A program made the translations under genes and the position numbers. The notes beneath the pieces were generated by a model. The model was not told the origin of the DNA. It was given only the letters and a program-made list of their open reading frames with translations, and searched no databases. A stretch of 64,000 bases of DNA from NCBI RefSeq assembly GCF_000214665.1, contig NC_015572.1, positions 4,650,001-4,714,000 on the forward strand. The letters are read 5' to 3'. Source of the DNA: Methylomonas methanica MC09. Its GTDB lineage: Bacteria > Pseudomonadota > Gammaproteobacteria > Methylococcales > Methylomonadaceae. Below are positions 17,540 through 26,610 of the stretch, piece after piece; positions within the stretch are counted from its first letter, which is position 1, and each line of letters opens with the position of its first letter.

Positions 17540-18538
17540 TCAATCTGGCTTGACGTGGGGCGCAACGACCACCGGCAGCCTATAACCCTTGGCGAACACG
17601 CTATTGCGCATGAAGTCGCCCAACATGCACACCGGGTCGGTTTCGGGCTTGCGCTGAATCCGTCGCCGCAGTCGCCATGTCGCAAAGGCCACCAAAAACA
17701 GGGCATCGACAAGCGAGGCTGTCCATTTGCCATGATGTTTTAAGAAATATCGTCGACGGGCTGCAAACCAAAACGACGGACGCCGCTTTGCTATGTGACT
17801 GCTGATGCCGCTCGATGCGCCTTCCAGATGTATCACCTGGCTTGCCGGGACGTACCAAACGCCCCAACCGCTCCGATGCGCGCGCCGACATAGGTCTACG
17901 TCCTCGAAATAGGTAAAAAAGCCTTCATCCAGAAGCCCGATTTGTTCAAGCATTTTCCGGCGCAACATCATGCTGGCCCCGGAAACCCAATCCACCTGGG
18001 TTTCATGTGACGGCGGCGGCATGGCGGCAGCCCTGTTTGACAGCAAACGCGACACGACGCCCAGTTTCAAGCCGCGATCGAATTCAGAGGCGATTCCCGG
18101 AAACCGAAACGGCGAACATTGATGTTCGCCATTCACCGTCAGCAGCCGGCTGCCAGCGATCCCTGCCTGCGGATGGTTATCCATGAACGCCAGCAGACTG
18201 ATCAACGAATCGTCGGTCACCAGCGTGTCGGAATTGAGCAGCAGGAAATACTCTGGCCGATCGCCGGCTAGCATGGCCCGTTCAATCACCCGATTGTTCC
18301 CGCCGGTAAATCCCAAATTAACAGGGGAAATCAATAGCTCCGCCCAGGCCTCCCAATGATTCAATGCAATCGCGCGCTCTAAAGTGGCGACTGCTTGTTC
18401 GCCGGTACCGTTTTCCCATACCACGACCCTGGCCTCGCCTCCGGTAACGGCCGGGCAGTTGGATAGCGATTGCAAGCAATCCAAGGTAACCTCGGTGGCG
18501 ATGTAGTTAAGAATGACGATCAGTAAGCGATATTCCAT
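17540..18538 (-). CDS. GT2-family glycosyltransferase (rhamnosyltransferase-like)
   Basis: 332 residues. Starts LLIVILNYIA and has VVWENGTG, NLGFTGGNN, LLLNSDTLV (acidic motif), DWVSGASMMLRR and FFTYFEDVDLCRR. This series of motifs is typical of the WbbL-like rhamnosyltransferase subgroup, though many members use other sugars. It acts on the cytoplasmic side to build the repeat unit. The next gene downstream starts 61 bp after its stop. Confidence 0.83.
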   Translation of the reverse strand: MEYRLLIVILNYIATEVTLDCLQSLSNCPAVTGGEARVVVWENGTGEQAVATLERAIALNHWEAWAELLISPVNLGFTGGNNRVIERAMLAGDRPEYFLLLNSDTLVTDDSLISLLAFMDNHPQAGIAGSRLLTVNGEHQCSPFRFPGIASEFDRGLKLGVVSRLLSNRAAAMPPPSHETQVDWVSGASMMLRRKMLEQIGLLDEGFFTYFEDVDLCRRAHRSGWGVWYVPASQVIHLEGASSGISSHIAKRRPSFWFAARRRYFLKHHGKWTASLVDALFLVAFATWRLRRRIQRKPETDPVCMLGDFMRNSVFAKGYRLPVVVAPHVKPD

Positions 18539-18555
18539 AGCGGCGAATTATTGAG

Positions 18556-19674
18556 TCAAGTGGGTATATGAAAACTGCTTCCAATTTTCGCATCGGCGGC
18601 ATGCGCCAGAACCTGTTCGAATTGCTGAATGGAGTTTTCCCAGGAGTAAGCAGCCGCCGTTTGGTAGGCCTGATCGGAAACCACGCGCCAGTCTGTCTCC
18701 GACAGCGAAATGATCGCGGCAATGCCTTCGGCAAGCCCCTCCACATCGTCAATGTCGACCAACACGCCATTTTTGCCGCTGACCACGCCTTGTTCCGGCC
18801 AGCCCGTGCGTGTCGCGACAACGGGCGTTCGACAAGCCATGGCTTCCATCGCCGGCAGATTGAACCCCTCCGAGCGGCTTGCGGTAACCCAGACATCGCA
18901 GCGGGCGTACAAGTCCCTTAATTCGGCTTGGGGAGGCGAATAATGAAACTCTATTTCCGTATCAAAATACTCATCCGGCTGGTAAATACCGAACGCAATC
19001 ACCTGCAATTCCGGAAATCGTTGCCGAACCAATCGAACGGCAGCCATCACCACATCGACGCCCTTAACAGGCATTGCGGAATACAAAAATCCAACCGTGG
19101 GTTTGCTTTGCTTGGTTCGTGGCGGCGCAAAAAATTGCTTGTGATCGACGGCATTGCTAACCAATTGCGCCGATTCGTCGCCGTATTCCTCGCGCATCAG
19201 GTCTTGTAGCCATTTTGCAATCACTATTTTTTGCAAAGGCAGCCGGTATGTGGCGCGAACGCGTTCGACCGGCAAATGGGGGAAAACTTCATGTCCTTGA
19301 ACAAAATACATTTTGGCACCTTTGGAATCATCGAGCTTCGCTACCCATTCAGCGGTTTCCCACCAAGTCGCGATCACCACATCACCGTCCGGCACGTCTT
19401 GGTCTGTTACGGGCCGGCATTCCGGCAAAATCCGGCTATCCAAACCCAGGCCGTCCAGATGCGAGGGCGTGCGACTCGGCTGTTTTCGCCAGCCCTTGCC
19501 CTTGAGCAAGGCTTTGACGCGTTGCTTGGTGGTGACCGCGGGTTGAGCCGGCGATATCACGATCACCCGGTGGCCGCGCTCGGCCAGGGCCTTGGCATAA
19601 ATCGCTATTACCTTGATGCCGCCCGACATGTTCAGTGGCGGCGAGATAATGCTAATGCGCAGGCGCTCACTCAT
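18556..19674 (-). CDS. GT4-family glycosyltransferase
   Basis: 372 residues from the ATG at 19674; a TTG four codons earlier is the alternative. The GT-B fold shows ISPPLNMSGGIKV at the N-terminus (glycine-rich loop) and, in the C-terminal half, VGFLYSAMPVKG and SRSEGFNLPAMEAMACRTPVVAT with the E-x7-E pattern. The start overlaps the end of the methyltransferase gene by 8 bp, so the two are translationally coupled. Confidence 0.84.
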   Translation of the reverse strand: MSERLRISIISPPLNMSGGIKVIAIYAKALAERGHRVIVISPAQPAVTTKQRVKALLKGKGWRKQPSRTPSHLDGLGLDSRILPECRPVTDQDVPDGDVVIATWWETAEWVAKLDDSKGAKMYFVQGHEVFPHLPVERVRATYRLPLQKIVIAKWLQDLMREEYGDESAQLVSNAVDHKQFFAPPRTKQSKPTVGFLYSAMPVKGVDVVMAAVRLVRQRFPELQVIAFGIYQPDEYFDTEIEFHYSPPQAELRDLYARCDVWVTASRSEGFNLPAMEAMACRTPVVATRTGWPEQGVVSGKNGVLVDIDDVEGLAEGIAAIISLSETDWRVVSDQAYQTAAAYSWENSIQQFEQVLAHAADAKIGSSFHIPT

Positions 19675-20398
19675 GATGGATTCCAATATCCATGCGCGGC
19701 TGGCTTGCGGTTTTCCTGACTCGGTAACAGGCGATTTCGCCAGTCAATTTATTCAGCGGCAGCAGATTGAGCAGTTTTCTGCGCAGACCTAAGTTACCGT
19801 CATAGCGGGGAATGTCGTTGGCTCGCGACCAATCGACTCGCGAATAGCGAATGTCAACGACTTCGGCGCTGGTGGTTCGGCAACAGCGCTCGACAGACCA
19901 ACTGGGGATGGGTGTGACGTGGTAACAGCCCACGAAGGATTCTTCCCGGAAATAGGGCAAAAGTCCCTGCCGAAAATAACACCACCGGCTAGGCAAGGAT
20001 TCGACGTTCGGTGTTGAAAAAATCAAATCTCCACCGGGTTTAAGAACGCGTAATGCTTCGCGGAAGAATAACCAGGGATTTTCTAAGTGCTCGATAACTT
20101 CGATCGCAATAACCCGATCGAAACTGTTTGAATCAAACGATAACGGCGCATTCAAATCCGCGAAGGTACAGGCCATGCCTGGAATCTTGAAGTGTCCGGG
20201 ATGTAAGTCGATACTGCTTACCTGAAAACCCGCGTTGGCCAACACCCATGACAATCCCCCCCGGCCCGCGCCGGCGACTAACGCGTTGCCTCTGGGGTTT
20301 CCTAACAAACTCAAGGCGGTTTCCCAGACGCCAGGCGCGGTTTGCGGGGAAGCATACTTGGGGCAAGCGCCAACTAATTCATCAATACTCATATCCAT
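19667..20398 (-). CDS. Class I SAM-dependent methyltransferase
   Basis: 243 residues. The SAM-binding motif I is ALVAGAGRGGLS (about 39-50) with SSIDLHPGH as motif II, and IAIEVIEHLENPWLFFREALRVLKPGG is the UbiE/COQ5-type signature (Methyltransf_11). It probably O-methylates a sugar of the repeat unit or caps the chain, since it is sandwiched between the flippase and a glycosyltransferase. Small-molecule methylation cannot be excluded. Confidence 0.83.
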   Translation of the reverse strand: MDMSIDELVGACPKYASPQTAPGVWETALSLLGNPRGNALVAGAGRGGLSWVLANAGFQVSSIDLHPGHFKIPGMACTFADLNAPLSFDSNSFDRVIAIEVIEHLENPWLFFREALRVLKPGGDLIFSTPNVESLPSRWCYFRQGLLPYFREESFVGCYHVTPIPSWSVERCCRTTSAEVVDIRYSRVDWSRANDIPRYDGNLGLRRKLLNLLPLNKLTGEIACYRVRKTASQPRMDIGIHHE

Positions 20399-20412
20399 TG
20401 CTTATTCTCGTT

Positions 20413-21786
20413 TTACAGTACTAGCTCGCTGGCAATCCAGGAAAAGGTTGATCCCAATACAGCTCCCAAAATCAGCGCCGGCAAATACTTGATTTCATCG
20501 GCCAGCTTAAATAGGCCATTCTTGATATTAAAATAAAATAATAGGGGTAGGCCCACCGTATAATTGATTGCAATTACCCAGATGGCCTGGGAAAAATCGT
20601 AGAATTGAAACGCCAACGGGACCAGTAAATACAGCCCGACAACTCTGGCAAAAATAATAATCGTAAGAAGCTTGGGTTTACCCAAAACCAAATAGCACAA
20701 GCCGGCAACGTCAAAGCGAATAAAGAATAGGGAAACCCCCAGTATTTCCAGCATCGGGCCTGCCGAAACATAACGGTCGTCATAAAAAATGTCGATAATC
20801 TCACGACCGCCGGTAAAAATAACGCCAACCAGGAATAAGGACACCAAATCGATCGGCCGGCGGAATTGATAATAGTATTTCACCAAGCCATTCGGTTCTC
20901 TGCGATATATTTCACTCAAAGCCGGAAATGAAACGTTGGCAACCAACTTGCGTAGCAGGGTTTCAACGGCCGAAACCATCATGAATGCTATAGAATAGAT
21001 ACCCAGGTCGTTACTGTTTAAATAAAATCCAAATAACAACCGATCGCCATTATTTAATAAAAACCCCAGAATTGACGACACGAATATCCATTTGCCGAAA
21101 TGGTAAAGGCTTTCCAGGCTTTCGCGATCCCATCGCAAGCGATTGCGAATGCCCGGCAAATAACTATGGCTAAGCATCATCCGGGTTAGACTGACCGTGA
21201 ACCAACCGGCCACCAATGCCCAAACACTTCGATCGAAATAAAAGCACCAGGCAATAATCACAACCGGCCCAGCAATTTGCGAGAGCACTTCGATTAACGT
21301 CAGCCGCCCCAAAATCAGATTGCGATTGGCGGTCGCCATATTGGTCGATTCCAGGCCTTTCAGGAGCGGGGTAAGCGACAGCGCCGCGATTACCCAAGGT
21401 AAATTTTGGTCGGCATAAGCAGAATCCTTCGGCAGCCAGCCCAGCCAACCCAAGCCATACAACAGTGCGCTGAGCGCCAGTACGATGAGGCCGAGCAACA
21501 GACCGCGCACGATCTGTAACGACCAGGCGGTATTCAAAAAGGTTGGATCATCGCCGCGTCGGCTTTGGATAATGTTTTGCCGGATACCCAGATCGGACAG
21601 CATCTCGATACCGATGAACAGCACATTGGCGATCGCCATGACGCCAAACATCTCTGGCAACAGTAGCCGGGTGGTGATCAAATTGCCGCCTAAACGAATG
21701 CCCTGCGAAACAAAGTGGCCGGCGACACTCAAAATACTGCCGCGAATGACCCTTTGCCGTAGCGAAGTTTGCTGAACCGCCACCAT
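20413..21786 (-). CDS. Wzx-type lipopolysaccharide/exopolysaccharide flippase
   Basis: 457 residues with about 12-14 predicted membrane helices of the MATE/MVF-like polysaccharide exporter family (WzxC/Polysacc_synt group). The N-terminus RQRVIRGSILSVAGHFVSQGIRLGGNLITTRLL is characteristic. It should flip the undecaprenyl-diphosphate-linked repeat unit across the inner membrane. Its ATG begins one base after the stop codon of the ligase/polymerase gene (TAAcATG), so the two are coupled. Confidence 0.87.
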   Translation of the reverse strand: MVAVQQTSLRQRVIRGSILSVAGHFVSQGIRLGGNLITTRLLLPEMFGVMAIANVLFIGIEMLSDLGIRQNIIQSRRGDDPTFLNTAWSLQIVRGLLLGLIVLALSALLYGLGWLGWLPKDSAYADQNLPWVIAALSLTPLLKGLESTNMATANRNLILGRLTLIEVLSQIAGPVVIIAWCFYFDRSVWALVAGWFTVSLTRMMLSHSYLPGIRNRLRWDRESLESLYHFGKWIFVSSILGFLLNNGDRLLFGFYLNSNDLGIYSIAFMMVSAVETLLRKLVANVSFPALSEIYRREPNGLVKYYYQFRRPIDLVSLFLVGVIFTGGREIIDIFYDDRYVSAGPMLEILGVSLFFIRFDVAGLCYLVLGKPKLLTIIIFARVVGLYLLVPLAFQFYDFSQAIWVIAINYTVGLPLLFYFNIKNGLFKLADEIKYLPALILGAVLGSTFSWIASELVL

Positions 21787-21787
21787 G

Positions 21788-23197
21788 TTACGCCGCCTGT
21801 ACTGTTTGAATTTTATGCCGGGAATCGGCGGGGGTGACGCGTTGTTTTCGTGCGCTCAATCTAAGTTGTTCGATTCGTCCCAGCAGTGCACCGGCTAATA
21901 ACCAAGTCCAGGGCGATACCGACGCGTTGGGTAGTAAGTCGAACATGCTGATGGCGAGCAGGGAGGTTATGGCCGCAAACACTCGACGCTCTCTAGTGTC
22001 GGTTATCATGCGGATGGCCTTGCTCGCCCGCAGTACCGGCAGGGCGAGTAATCCAAACTCGGCTAGATATCCCACCCAGCCGAATTCACCCATGACGATG
22101 ATCCAGCGGCCGTCGGTGACGCTAAGGTCCTTACCCGAGTTCGGGTCATAAACCCGGTTACGCCCCCAAGACCCCCAGCCGAAAAAACCTCGTTCCCTGG
22201 CATGGTGCAGCAAGATTTCCTCGTTGTCCAAGCGGTACCGCAACGATTGTGCTCTGAGTTCACTGACTTCGGCGGCCATAGCCACCAATTCGTTGGTCGG
22301 GAACCAGTCGGTTGCGCGGCACAGCGGGTAGACCACAACCATCATCACCAACACCCGCGCAAACTTGATCTGGCCGGCAGGACTCACGATTCGGCTTCCC
22401 CCCACCAAAAGCAGCGCGTAGATCATCGATGCCATGCTCTTGCAGAGTATCAGCACCACGCCAAGGTAAAAAGAGACCATACCGGCGCCGATGCCGCGGA
22501 CAGTCTTGCGCAACTTCGCCAACGTGCTGGCGGCAAACAGCGCGGACATGGTAAAGAAAGCCACCAGGAGACCGTGCTCCATGAATACTACGGGGCGAAA
22601 GCCGTCGCCGCGTTTCTGTTGTCCGAAGCTGTGCGGAAAAAAACCGTAAAACCAGCGATGCAACTGCGGACTCATTCGGACTTCAAACAGCATCGGTAGC
22701 GAATAGGCCAACGCCGCCACTACAAGAATACGCAACACATCCTCGTGGCTTTTGGCATCGCGAACAAACGCTATCCCCAATAAGAACGGCAAAATAAACA
22801 ACGATTGCCGTATTGCCGCGGACAACGCGTCGTAGGAATTCATGGCTTTTATCTGCAACGGACCGGCGATGATCGGGTCCGCGTTTAACAGGGCGGTGAT
22901 AAATGGGCTGGTGACATAGATCAGCAACAGCCCCCGCAGCCAACGAATATTGGGAAGCAGAGAAATGCGCTTGCCCAAAGCAAACCGGCATATTAGAAAA
23001 GCTGATAGATTGGGTATTGTGGCCTTATCCATGGGCGGAATCATCGGCAAATCGACTTCTGTGGCCGAAGGCAACAGCAGATAGGCGGCCAAAATCGACC
23101 ACAACGTGGCGCGCGCCACTGGCAGGCGCTGATACAGTACAAAACTGACGAGCGGCCATGAGAACAGCGCCAGATAAGCAAACCAGTTCGGGTTAAT
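21788..23197 (-). CDS. O-antigen ligase/polymerase-like membrane protein (Wzy type), possible ATT start
   Basis: A polytopic protein with about 10-12 hydrophobic helices and the extracellular-loop pattern of the O-antigen ligase/Wzy family (FGWGSWGRNRVYDPNSGK). It would polymerise flipped repeat units in the periplasm. The first standard start is GTG at 23119, but the frame stays open to a TAG at 23218-23216. The added 26 codons encode a membrane-helix-like segment (NPNWFAYLALFSWPLVSFVL) that completes the N-terminus. The only suitable start there is ATT at 23197, 7 nt after GGAG. I therefore give the longer form; if the GTG is used, the gene is 21788-23119. Confidence 0.7.
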   Translation of the reverse strand: MNPNWFAYLALFSWPLVSFVLYQRLPVARATLWSILAAYLLLPSATEVDLPMIPPMDKATIPNLSAFLICRFALGKRISLLPNIRWLRGLLLIYVTSPFITALLNADPIIAGPLQIKAMNSYDALSAAIRQSLFILPFLLGIAFVRDAKSHEDVLRILVVAALAYSLPMLFEVRMSPQLHRWFYGFFPHSFGQQKRGDGFRPVVFMEHGLLVAFFTMSALFAASTLAKLRKTVRGIGAGMVSFYLGVVLILCKSMASMIYALLLVGGSRIVSPAGQIKFARVLVMMVVVYPLCRATDWFPTNELVAMAAEVSELRAQSLRYRLDNEEILLHHARERGFFGWGSWGRNRVYDPNSGKDLSVTDGRWIIVMGEFGWVGYLAEFGLLALPVLRASKAIRMITDTRERRVFAAITSLLAISMFDLLPNASVSPWTWLLAGALLGRIEQLRLSARKQRVTPADSRHKIQTVQAA

Positions 23198-23288
23198 GGG
23201 CGTTCTCCAGAAGTACTAACGTAATTAACTTTGCGTCAGGCATAGAACGTTGCCTGGCGAATAAAACATGCTGCATTCGGCTCACCCC

Positions 23289-25667
23289 CTACTCTTGCCC
23301 GGACACATAATCCAAAACGGCCTGGTATTTTGGAACTTTGACCGGATCTTGGTAAGTCGATTGCAGCAACCCCCAATACCCGGATTTACCGTAGCGGCCA
23401 ACATCGTAATATTGTGTCCATACCCCGATCGAGTCTGCGCCATATTCTTGATACAGCTCCGACCATTTCTGAAACATTGCGTTATAGACCACATGCATTC
23501 CCTGGTCTTGATTGAGTCGGCCGGCTTTAATGATCAAATCTTTTCGATGTGCCGGGGCAACGATACCTGCCCCCGCTTCATAGGTAATGAATTGCATCCC
23601 ACGAGCGTTAGCCTCTTGGAACAACTGGCGAAGTATTCCCGGTTCGGACTTAGTGCCAAACATCGAGTTAATGTCGTCGAGTTGCAAATCAATTAATTCG
23701 TCAAAAGATGAGCGTTCCAGCAACGTACCGTCTTTATCGTCCTTGAATCCAAAATACGCCGTACTTGCCCAGGCATCCGCGAATTTATAGGCTGGCAGCC
23801 CGTCGGTAGGCTGAGCGTTGCCTGGCATTTTCCAATCCATAACCGATTTAGCGCGCTTGAAATAAGCCGTTTGCGCTGTTAATACCCGTACCAAGCGACT
23901 GTTCTGTCTGGCTTCGGGTAAATCGGCTTCGCCGAAAACCCGATTAAAAATCTTGAAGATCTCGGTAGCACGGTAAGCGTGCCATGCGTCGGCCGGAATT
24001 AAAGCGCCCTGCAATTCCAATTGCCGGGTTTTGGCTTCCGAATACGCATACCCCGGATAGATAAAATTCCAGGTTTCGTTGGAATACTCGACGTAACACT
24101 TCAAGCCGGGCTTTAATCGGTTTTTGATGGTCGTAGCCAGATTAACTACAAAATCATCATCGGCAGCCGTTGGAACACTGATCCATGGATCCGCTTCCAA
24201 CAAGTTGGCAAGTTGAATCATGGTTTCAAAAGCAAGGCCTTTGCTGGACGCCTGAGTCAGGGTTGACGGCCTGGCACGCTGTTCCCAGGTTACATTCACA
24301 AAATCGTAAATTGTTAATTCAACTTGAGCGCCCGCACTGACCGAATCGATTGGCGTTTTTAAATGAAGTGTTCGCGTCGATGCATCGTACCGCTCCACAA
24401 ATACTCGAGAGATTTTGCCGCCAATATTCACTTTCGCGACCATTGGATACCTGAACGCGGTATTTTCGCCAGACGCCGAGGGCAAGCGTAAATCCGTCGC
24501 AGAATCAACCATTACCAAATCATGATAGATATCCACTAGTTCATCCATGCGCCCCCAATCCTTGAACCGGATTACGCTAAATGGCTCTAACAGACTTAAC
24601 CATTTTTCATTGAAAGGCTGCTGTTGGTAGGTCGCTTCATCCGTAATATGAACCAGGTGCATATCCTTAACCGGATTGTTCGGGTCAATATCACTGACTT
24701 CAATTTGAATCCCCCTATACGGCTGGATAATGTCGAACTCGATACGCCCTTCGGCTTTCTTGACAGAAGTTGTGGCATCCCAACCCAATCGGATGTCGCC
24801 TTGCCCCTGATAAGTCAATACATAACGCCCGGACGGGTAAGGATGTATATCTTTCGGCCCTAGCTCCTCGTCCGGAATGTGAAAAACGCTCCAAATCCGA
24901 AACACGCAGCTTTTCGGCAGGCTGGTGGGATAACCTTCGACATCAAACTTGATCGCATGTTTACATTGATCCTTTGTGCCTCGCTGATAAACGCCCACTT
25001 CTCCGTTTTGCATCAGCAAATCCTTGAATGGTACGGACGAACTCCAATAGTTAAATGGCGATAAGTTGATGCCCAATGGCGCCTTGTTGCCCCGATGAAT
25101 CTTACCCGCCCCGAAAAATGCCGGCTTGGGTTGGTTGATTGCGTATTTAGGGTTAATTATTGCTTTGTTTTTTGGCCGTTGCGTTTGGCCTGCCATGACG
25201 TTTTCAGCTTTTACCGATTTCCAAGACACTTGCAGTAGCGCGTTGCCGGTCGCTTCATAATATTCAACCTCAACCAAATGAGTTCCCGCCCCGGGAGAAA
25301 CCTGGACGCGATCTTCCGCTCCGGCACTACCGTCCCAATGGTCCAGAACGGACTGTCCATCCAGCATGATGCGCACACCCTCATCGGCTAAGGCACGAAG
25401 CTCGTAGGGGCCGTCTTTAAACTCAAACCAGCCTCGCCAGCGGGCGGAAAAATTATCGTAAGGTATATGGCGCGCCGGGCTGCGATTTGCCCAATTGTAT
25501 TTAATGAAAGGCGCTTTTCTGGTGGCTAACGGTTTACCGGCGAGATGCGCGCCCTTGAAAAAATCCACGCAAAAGCTGCCGACCGGCGCGTCGCAAGCAT
25601 ACCCGGCTGAACTCGCGGCAATTGCCAGTATGCCGATACCCAAACGTAACGATTGCAGATGGTTCAT
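23289..25667 (-). CDS. Secreted PA14-domain protein with glycosidase-like TIM barrel
   Basis: 792 residues from the ATG at 25667, preceded by a strong AAGGAGG site. A signal peptide (to about AGYA, residue 24) is followed by a PA14 domain at about 27-150. A linker and beta-rich region then lead to a large C-terminal catalytic-like domain. That domain has VEYSNETWNF with NE at 530-531 (acid/base position of clan-A glycosidases) and FITYEAGAG with Glu697 as the candidate nucleophile. It may hydrolyse or edit the nascent exopolysaccharide, a role often found for glycosidases inside such clusters. The family assignment is only partial; no GH number is claimed. Upstream gap 33 bp. Confidence 0.75.
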   Translation of the reverse strand: MNHLQSLRLGIGILAIAASSAGYACDAPVGSFCVDFFKGAHLAGKPLATRKAPFIKYNWANRSPARHIPYDNFSARWRGWFEFKDGPYELRALADEGVRIMLDGQSVLDHWDGSAGAEDRVQVSPGAGTHLVEVEYYEATGNALLQVSWKSVKAENVMAGQTQRPKNKAIINPKYAINQPKPAFFGAGKIHRGNKAPLGINLSPFNYWSSSVPFKDLLMQNGEVGVYQRGTKDQCKHAIKFDVEGYPTSLPKSCVFRIWSVFHIPDEELGPKDIHPYPSGRYVLTYQGQGDIRLGWDATTSVKKAEGRIEFDIIQPYRGIQIEVSDIDPNNPVKDMHLVHITDEATYQQQPFNEKWLSLLEPFSVIRFKDWGRMDELVDIYHDLVMVDSATDLRLPSASGENTAFRYPMVAKVNIGGKISRVFVERYDASTRTLHLKTPIDSVSAGAQVELTIYDFVNVTWEQRARPSTLTQASSKGLAFETMIQLANLLEADPWISVPTAADDDFVVNLATTIKNRLKPGLKCYVEYSNETWNFIYPGYAYSEAKTRQLELQGALIPADAWHAYRATEIFKIFNRVFGEADLPEARQNSRLVRVLTAQTAYFKRAKSVMDWKMPGNAQPTDGLPAYKFADAWASTAYFGFKDDKDGTLLERSSFDELIDLQLDDINSMFGTKSEPGILRQLFQEANARGMQFITYEAGAGIVAPAHRKDLIIKAGRLNQDQGMHVVYNAMFQKWSELYQEYGADSIGVWTQYYDVGRYGKSGYWGLLQSTYQDPVKVPKYQAVLDYVSGQE

Positions 25668-25700
25668 TACCTTCCTCCTTGTCAACGCAAACTTAAGCCG

Positions 25701-26579
25701 CTATTCCTGCCGCGCCGCCATGAACTCGTCGATCAAGGCTTTGGTTTGCCGAATATTGCCGCGACCGGAGGCGCCAAATACGATGGACTGCAGTTTCGGT
25801 AACTTGCAGACATATTCGATGGCTTCGCGCGGCGGAATTGCACCGGACGCCAACACGGACATGGCAATAGGGCGAAATTGCCGATGCGCCAGTGTCTCTT
25901 GGTACAGATCGATACCGCCGGACATACGGAAACCGATTTTGTTGATGTTGGTGCACACGATAGGATTCTCCACCCCCACTTCCTCCAATACATCCAATAG
26001 CCTGGGCATGTTCATGCTAAAAAAGCCAGGCTCGGCGTTGTATTTAGTTTTGATATGATCGGCAAATATGCGAAATGCGTCTTTCATGCCCAAGCCGAGC
26101 AGAAAGTCGGTCACTACGTTTTGCAGAAAAATGACTGGCGTGGATAAGCCCGCAAACATCTTCATTTCGGCATCGATCAGCAAGGTGGCAATACCGTCGA
26201 TTTCCTTTTTGGCCACCGCGCTGCCGCCACGCACGACAGCATCGAAAAGCCCATCATCCGGCAGGAAGCGCTTGATGGTGCCGGCGATACCGTGGTCGGT
26301 CACCGCGTTGGCGTATTTGTGGGCATAGGGCATACCGGGATAAAACTTAAAGCCGGGGTAGCTGTCGGCATGCTTGCGAAAATAATCGCAGACCTCACTG
26401 ATACGGTCGTGCGTCGTGCACATGAACGTCCTAATACCTGCTTCATAAGCCATGTCCAATACTTCGATCATCGCCTGGGTATCGCGGAAACGCATGCTCT
26501 GGGCGCGCGCCTTTTCTTCCGACATGTGGTTTACGCCAAAAAACTGATTGTCGCCAAATAAAACCTTATCCATTGTCAT
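25701..26579 (-). CDS. Aldo/keto-reductase-like TIM-barrel protein of unknown function
   Basis: 293 residues from ATG 26579 (or Met at 26573, MDKVLFGDN); a GTG at 26621 is an alternative that would overlap the previous gene by 11 bp. The C-terminal string IVFGASGRGNIRQTKALID matches the cofactor-phosphate loop of aldo/keto reductases, and the AGIRTFMCTTHD region fits a barrel strand. The usual Asp-Tyr-Lys-His tetrad is not obvious. Its position after a Gfo/Idh oxidoreductase in the exopolysaccharide operon suggests sugar or precursor metabolism; I cannot name a substrate. Confidence 0.6.
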   Translation of the reverse strand: MTMDKVLFGDNQFFGVNHMSEEKARAQSMRFRDTQAMIEVLDMAYEAGIRTFMCTTHDRISEVCDYFRKHADSYPGFKFYPGMPYAHKYANAVTDHGIAGTIKRFLPDDGLFDAVVRGGSAVAKKEIDGIATLLIDAEMKMFAGLSTPVIFLQNVVTDFLLGLGMKDAFRIFADHIKTKYNAEPGFFSMNMPRLLDVLEEVGVENPIVCTNINKIGFRMSGGIDLYQETLAHRQFRPIAMSVLASGAIPPREAIEYVCKLPKLQSIVFGASGRGNIRQTKALIDEFMAARQE

Positions 26580-26610
26580 TTGCTTGTTGGTTATCGAAGT
26601 GGGGAAGTCA

